From positions 62,001 through 126,000 of the forward strand of contig NZ_JARGET010000013.1 of NCBI RefSeq assembly GCF_029210485.1: a stretch of 64,000 nucleotides of DNA. Reading direction: 5' to 3'. Both the position numbers and the translations under genes were made by a program. This stretch comes from Hoeflea sp. YIM 152468 (lineage in GTDB: Bacteria > Pseudomonadota > Alphaproteobacteria > Rhizobiales > Rhizobiaceae). Shown piece after piece: positions 61,371 through 64,000 of the stretch. The notes under the pieces are model-generated. The model saw only the letters and a list, made by a program, of their open reading frames with translations, was not told where the DNA came from and did not search any database. The first letter of the stretch is position 1; every line of letters starts with the position of its first letter.

Positions 61371-61398
61371 AAAAAGGCAGCCCCGAGCGAGCCGCCTT
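61371..61398 (-). terminator. Intrinsic terminator of phaA-phaB
   Basis: On the minus strand AAGGCGGCTC (61398-61389) pairs with GGGCTGCCTT (61383-61374), two G-U pairs included, around a 5-base loop, followed by TTT within a TTTTT run (61375-61371). It lies 26 bases after the phaB stop. Confidence 0.75.
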
Positions 61399-61424
61399 GA
61401 TGGGTCGCTGGTCATTGGTTGCGC

Positions 61425-62150
61425 TCAGCTGAAGTACTGGCCGCCATTGGCTGAAATCGTTGATCCGGTGATGAAGCCGGCGTCATCGGCCGCCAGAAAC
61501 ACCACAGCCCGCGCGATCTCCTCCGGCTCTCCCAGACGACCGACCGGGATCTGCGGGATGATGCGCTCGTTGAGCACCTTTTCATCGATGGCGCGAACCA
61601 TATCGGTACCAATATACCCCGGACAGATGGCGTTGACGGTGATGCCGGCGCGGGCGCCTTCCTGGGCGAGCGCCCGGGTAAAGCCGATATCGCCAGCCTT
61701 GGCCGCGGAGTAGTTGACCTGACCCGCCTGGCCTTTCTGACCATTGATCGAGGAAATGTTGATCACCCGGCCGAACTTGCGTGTCCGCATGCCGCTCCAG
61801 ACCGGATTGGTCATGTTGAACAAGCCGGTAAGGTTGGTGTTGATCACTTCGCTCCACATTTGCGGCGTCATCTTGTGAAACATCCCGTCACGGGTAATGC
61901 CGGCATTGTTGACCAGCACCGCCACCGGACCCAGGTCAGCCTCGACCTGAGCAAGACCGGCAACGCAAGAATCGTAGTCAGCGACCGACCATTTGTAAGC
62001 TTTGATTCCGGTCTCGGCGGTGAATTTCGCCGCCGCCTCGTCATTGCCTGCATAGTTGGCCGCTACCGTATATCCGGCGTCCTTCAATGCGATCGAAATC
62101 GCCGCGCCGATACCACGCGTTCCCCCCGTCACAATTGCCACTTTGCTCAT
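61425..62150 (-). CDS. phaB: Acetoacetyl-CoA reductase
   Basis: PhaB reduces acetoacetyl-CoA to (R)-3-hydroxybutyryl-CoA with NADPH for polyhydroxybutyrate synthesis. The 241-residue short-chain dehydrogenase has the cofactor motif GGTRGIGAAIS near residue 10, NNAGI, the catalytic Ser in INISSINGQKGQAGQ and the Tyr-x-x-x-Lys in YSAAKAG, then CPGYIGTDM. The start is the ATG at 62150 behind GGAGGACAAT. It follows phaA with a 197-base spacer. Confidence 0.95.
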   Translation of the reverse strand: MSKVAIVTGGTRGIGAAISIALKDAGYTVAANYAGNDEAAAKFTAETGIKAYKWSVADYDSCVAGLAQVEADLGPVAVLVNNAGITRDGMFHKMTPQMWSEVINTNLTGLFNMTNPVWSGMRTRKFGRVINISSINGQKGQAGQVNYSAAKAGDIGFTRALAQEGARAGITVNAICPGYIGTDMVRAIDEKVLNERIIPQIPVGRLGEPEEIARAVVFLAADDAGFITGSTISANGGQYFS

Positions 62151-62347
62151 ATTGTCCTCCTCCAAGGTACTTTTCTTATTTCGTTGCAGACCCATGAACG
62201 CCGCTTCAGCAAAACCGTTCGGGATGTGCGCGCCGGCTCCTCTGGATGCCGGCCCGCAACGACAGGATTGCCATCAGACATGGTGTGACAGGCAGCGAAG
62301 GTTTCAGACTGATTTTCCAGCACCCTCGCCACGCGCTTCATGGCAGG

Positions 62348-63523
62348 TCAGCCGCGCTCGACGCAGAGCGCCACTCCCATGCCGCCGCCGATGCACAGTG
62401 TCGCAAGTCCCTTTTTCGCATCACGGCGAACCATCTCGAACAGCAGCGTGTTGAGAATGCGCGCGCCCGATGCGCCGACCGGATGGCCGATTGCGATGGC
62501 GCCGCCGTTGACGTTGACGATCGCGGGATCCCAGCCCATGTCCTTGTTGACGGCGCAGGCCTGTGCCGCGAACGCCTCGTTGGCTTCCACCAGGTCGAGA
62601 TCGCCGACGCTCCAGCCGGCTTTCTCCAGCGCCTTGCGCGACGCCGGGATCGGGCCGGTGCCCATGATCTGCGGATCGACGCCGGCAGTGGCCCAGGAGA
62701 CAATCCGCGCCATCGGTGTGATGCCGCGCTTGGCGGCTTCGGCTTCGCTCATCAGCACGGCGACGGCAGCGCCATCATTGATGCCGGACGCATTGGCGGC
62801 GGTCACGGTGCCCTCCTTGTCAAAGGCCGGACGCAGCTTGGAAATGCCCTCGATGGTCACGCCGTGCTTGATGTACTCGTCGTCCTCGACGACCGTATCG
62901 CCCTTGCGGCCCTTGATTGTCACCGCCGCGATCTCGTCCTTGAACTTGCCGGCCTTCTGCGCAGCTTCCGCCTTGTTCTGCGAATTTACCGCAAAATTAT
63001 CCTGCTCTTCGCGCGTCAATTGCCATTGCTTGGCAACATTCTCTGCGGTGGTGCCCATCAGGTAGTTGTAGAACGCATCGGTCAGCGCGTCATGCATCAT
63101 AGTGTCGACCATGCCGGCGCCGCCCATCTTGACGCCATTGCGCAAATGCATCGCATGCGGCGCCAGCGACATTGATTCCTGGCCGCCGGCAACAATGATG
63201 CTGGCGTCACCGCTAGCGATCTGCTGCATGCCAAGGGCGACGGCGCGCAGACCCGAACCGCAGAGCTGATTGAGGCCCCAGGCCGTGGCTTCCGGCGGAA
63301 TGCCGGCCGCCATTGCCGCCTGACGTGCCGGGTTCTGGCCCTGGCCCGCCGACAGGATCTGGCCCAGAATGACCTCGTCGACATCTGCCGGCGCAACACC
63401 GGCGCGCTCAAGCGCAGCCTTGATGGCGATGGCGCCCAGATCGTGGGCCGGAACGGAGGACAGGGCGCCGTTGAAGGATCCGACGGGCGTGCGGGCAGCG
63501 CTGGCGATAATGATGGAGCTCAT
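62348..63523 (-). CDS. phaA: Acetyl-CoA acetyltransferase (beta-ketothiolase)
   Basis: PhaA condenses two acetyl-CoA to acetoacetyl-CoA. The 391-residue thiolase shows the acyl-binding cysteine in [15 protein letters not shown] near residue 88, the His in [17 protein letters not shown] near 348, and the C-terminal catalytic Cys in [14 protein letters not shown]. The start is the ATG at 63523 ([15 protein letters not shown]). First gene of phaA-phaB, divergent from phaR, the usual rhizobial arrangement. Confidence 0.95.
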   Translation of the reverse strand: MSSIIIASAARTPVGSFNGALSSVPAHDLGAIAIKAALERAGVAPADVDEVILGQILSAGQGQNPARQAAMAAGIPPEATAWGLNQLCGSGLRAVALGMQQIASGDASIIVAGGQESMSLAPHAMHLRNGVKMGGAGMVDTMMHDALTDAFYNYLMGTTAENVAKQWQLTREEQDNFAVNSQNKAEAAQKAGKFKDEIAAVTIKGRKGDTVVEDDEYIKHGVTIEGISKLRPAFDKEGTVTAANASGINDGAAVAVLMSEAEAAKRGITPMARIVSWATAGVDPQIMGTGPIPASRKALEKAGWSVGDLDLVEANEAFAAQACAVNKDMGWDPAIVNVNGGAIAIGHPVGASGARILNTLLFEMVRRDAKKGLATLCIGGGMGVALCVERG

Positions 63524-63764
63524 GATGGATTTCCCTGTCATGTTATGGTGAGAACTTGCTCAGAACGTGCCGGAGCTTGGTGCCACTGTCAAATGCCTGA
63601 CAGCCGAAATCACCATGCAATCGGGCGAATCAGGACCATAGTCTGAGGATTTGCCGCCTCTTTCACCGCAATGCACAAAGGAATTGTGTTTGCCGGTCAT
63701 TTTCGCCTACAGTCTTGTCAACATGACGAAGTTCAGGTCCGGGGAAACTCTGAGGAGAGCGAAT

Positions 63765-64000
63765 ATGGCGAAAGACAGCGGCACTGTAACAATCAAGAAA
63801 TATGCCAATCGCCGTCTCTACAACACGGGAACCAGCACCTATGTGACGCTTGATGATCTGGCGGTCATGGTCAAGAAGGGCGAGGACTTCGTGGTACTGG
63901 ACGCCAAGAGCGGCAGCGACATCACCCATTCGGTTCTGACCCAGATCATTTTCGAACAGGAATCCAAGACAGGCAACACCTTGCTGCCCGTGTCCTTCCT
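63765..64000 (+). CDS. phaR: PHA synthesis repressor PhaR, 5' part
   Basis: The frame from the ATG at 63765, behind TGAGGAGAGC, is open to the window end (about 78 residues). It shows the PHB/PHA accumulation regulator DNA-binding domain: TVTIKKYANRRLYNTGTSTYVTLDDLAVMVKKGEDF and DITHSVLTQIIFEQESK in segments. PhaR binds PHB granules and DNA and represses phasin and related genes. Divergent from phaAB across 241 bases. Confidence 0.93.
   Translation, partial: MAKDSGTVTIKKYANRRLYNTGTSTYVTLDDLAVMVKKGEDFVVLDAKSGSDITHSVLTQIIFEQESKTGNTLLPVSF

Overview
The window is a contiguous piece of a GC-rich chromosome from an alphaproteobacterium of the order Rhizobiales. The support is the bolA / J-domain / cobS / cobT order, aerobic cobaltochelatase genes, a choXWV-type betaine transporter, a CarD / FdxA / S4 / Suv3-like helicase block, phaA-phaB-phaR, a SAM-II riboswitch on metA, and a rhizobial-type intergenic palindrome. 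A marine genus such as Hoeflea would fit the sulfonate genes, but that is a guess. I see no transposase, prophage, CRISPR array or rRNA.

Layout. 1-11.2 kb: housekeeping (secreted-protein fragment, cobT, cobS, J-domain protein, bolA, corC-like/aroB/aroK, xerD, accA, L,D-transpeptidase lipoprotein, tusA). 11.3-23.7 kb: COG0523 GTPase, D,D-carboxypeptidase, M20 amidohydrolase, tRNA-Arg(CCU), betaine/choline ABC transporter, MFS transporter, SapC-like protein, beta-hydroxyacid dehydrogenase, a stand-alone dxr, and a strong bidirectional terminator. 23.8-37 kb: an accessory catabolic region. A form II CoxL-type molybdenum hydroxylase (three subunits) is divergent from a TRAP operon that carries a flavin monooxygenase inside it. 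A convergent operon next to it encodes (R,S)-sulfolactate degradation (SuyA, SuyB, SlcC-like, ComC-like) with a divergent GntR/UTRA regulator. 37-40 kb: a histidine-phosphatase-fold protein lacking its catalytic RHG motif, a PfkB kinase resembling sulfofructose kinase, and a GalM-type mutarotase. 40-46.3 kb: a CoxE-type VWA protein and its probable MoxR partner, separated by a SAM-II riboswitch/metA/GNAT operon and a diguanylate cyclase. 46.3-52.4 kb: ABC-F protein, thiamine pyrophosphokinase, and TPP-riboswitch-thiBPQ. 52.5-60.5 kb: M48 lipoprotein, rpoH-type sigma factor, carD, fdxA, S4 protein and a large helicase. 60.5-61.4 kb: a gene-free stretch with three regularly spaced ~280-bp modules. 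61.4-64 kb: phaB, phaA and the start of phaR.

How the genes work together. The sulfolactate operon would turn both enantiomers of 3-sulfolactate into pyruvate plus sulfite: the two dehydrogenases interconvert the enantiomers through sulfopyruvate and SuyAB cleaves the R form. The adjacent TRAP transporter is a candidate importer. The YihV-like kinase and mutarotase nearby suggest, without proving, an upstream link to sulfoquinovose catabolism. No sulfofructose-phosphate aldolase, sulfolactaldehyde dehydrogenase or sulfite-handling gene is in the window.

The most unusual unexplained structure is the triplicated intergenic module at 60.6-61.35 kb. Each copy has a GAAC-N7-GAAC site, the form of alphaproteobacterial LexA boxes, at fixed spacing to a TTAACC box about 146 bp away. 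All functional assignments come from motifs and recalled family knowledge; no database search was possible.
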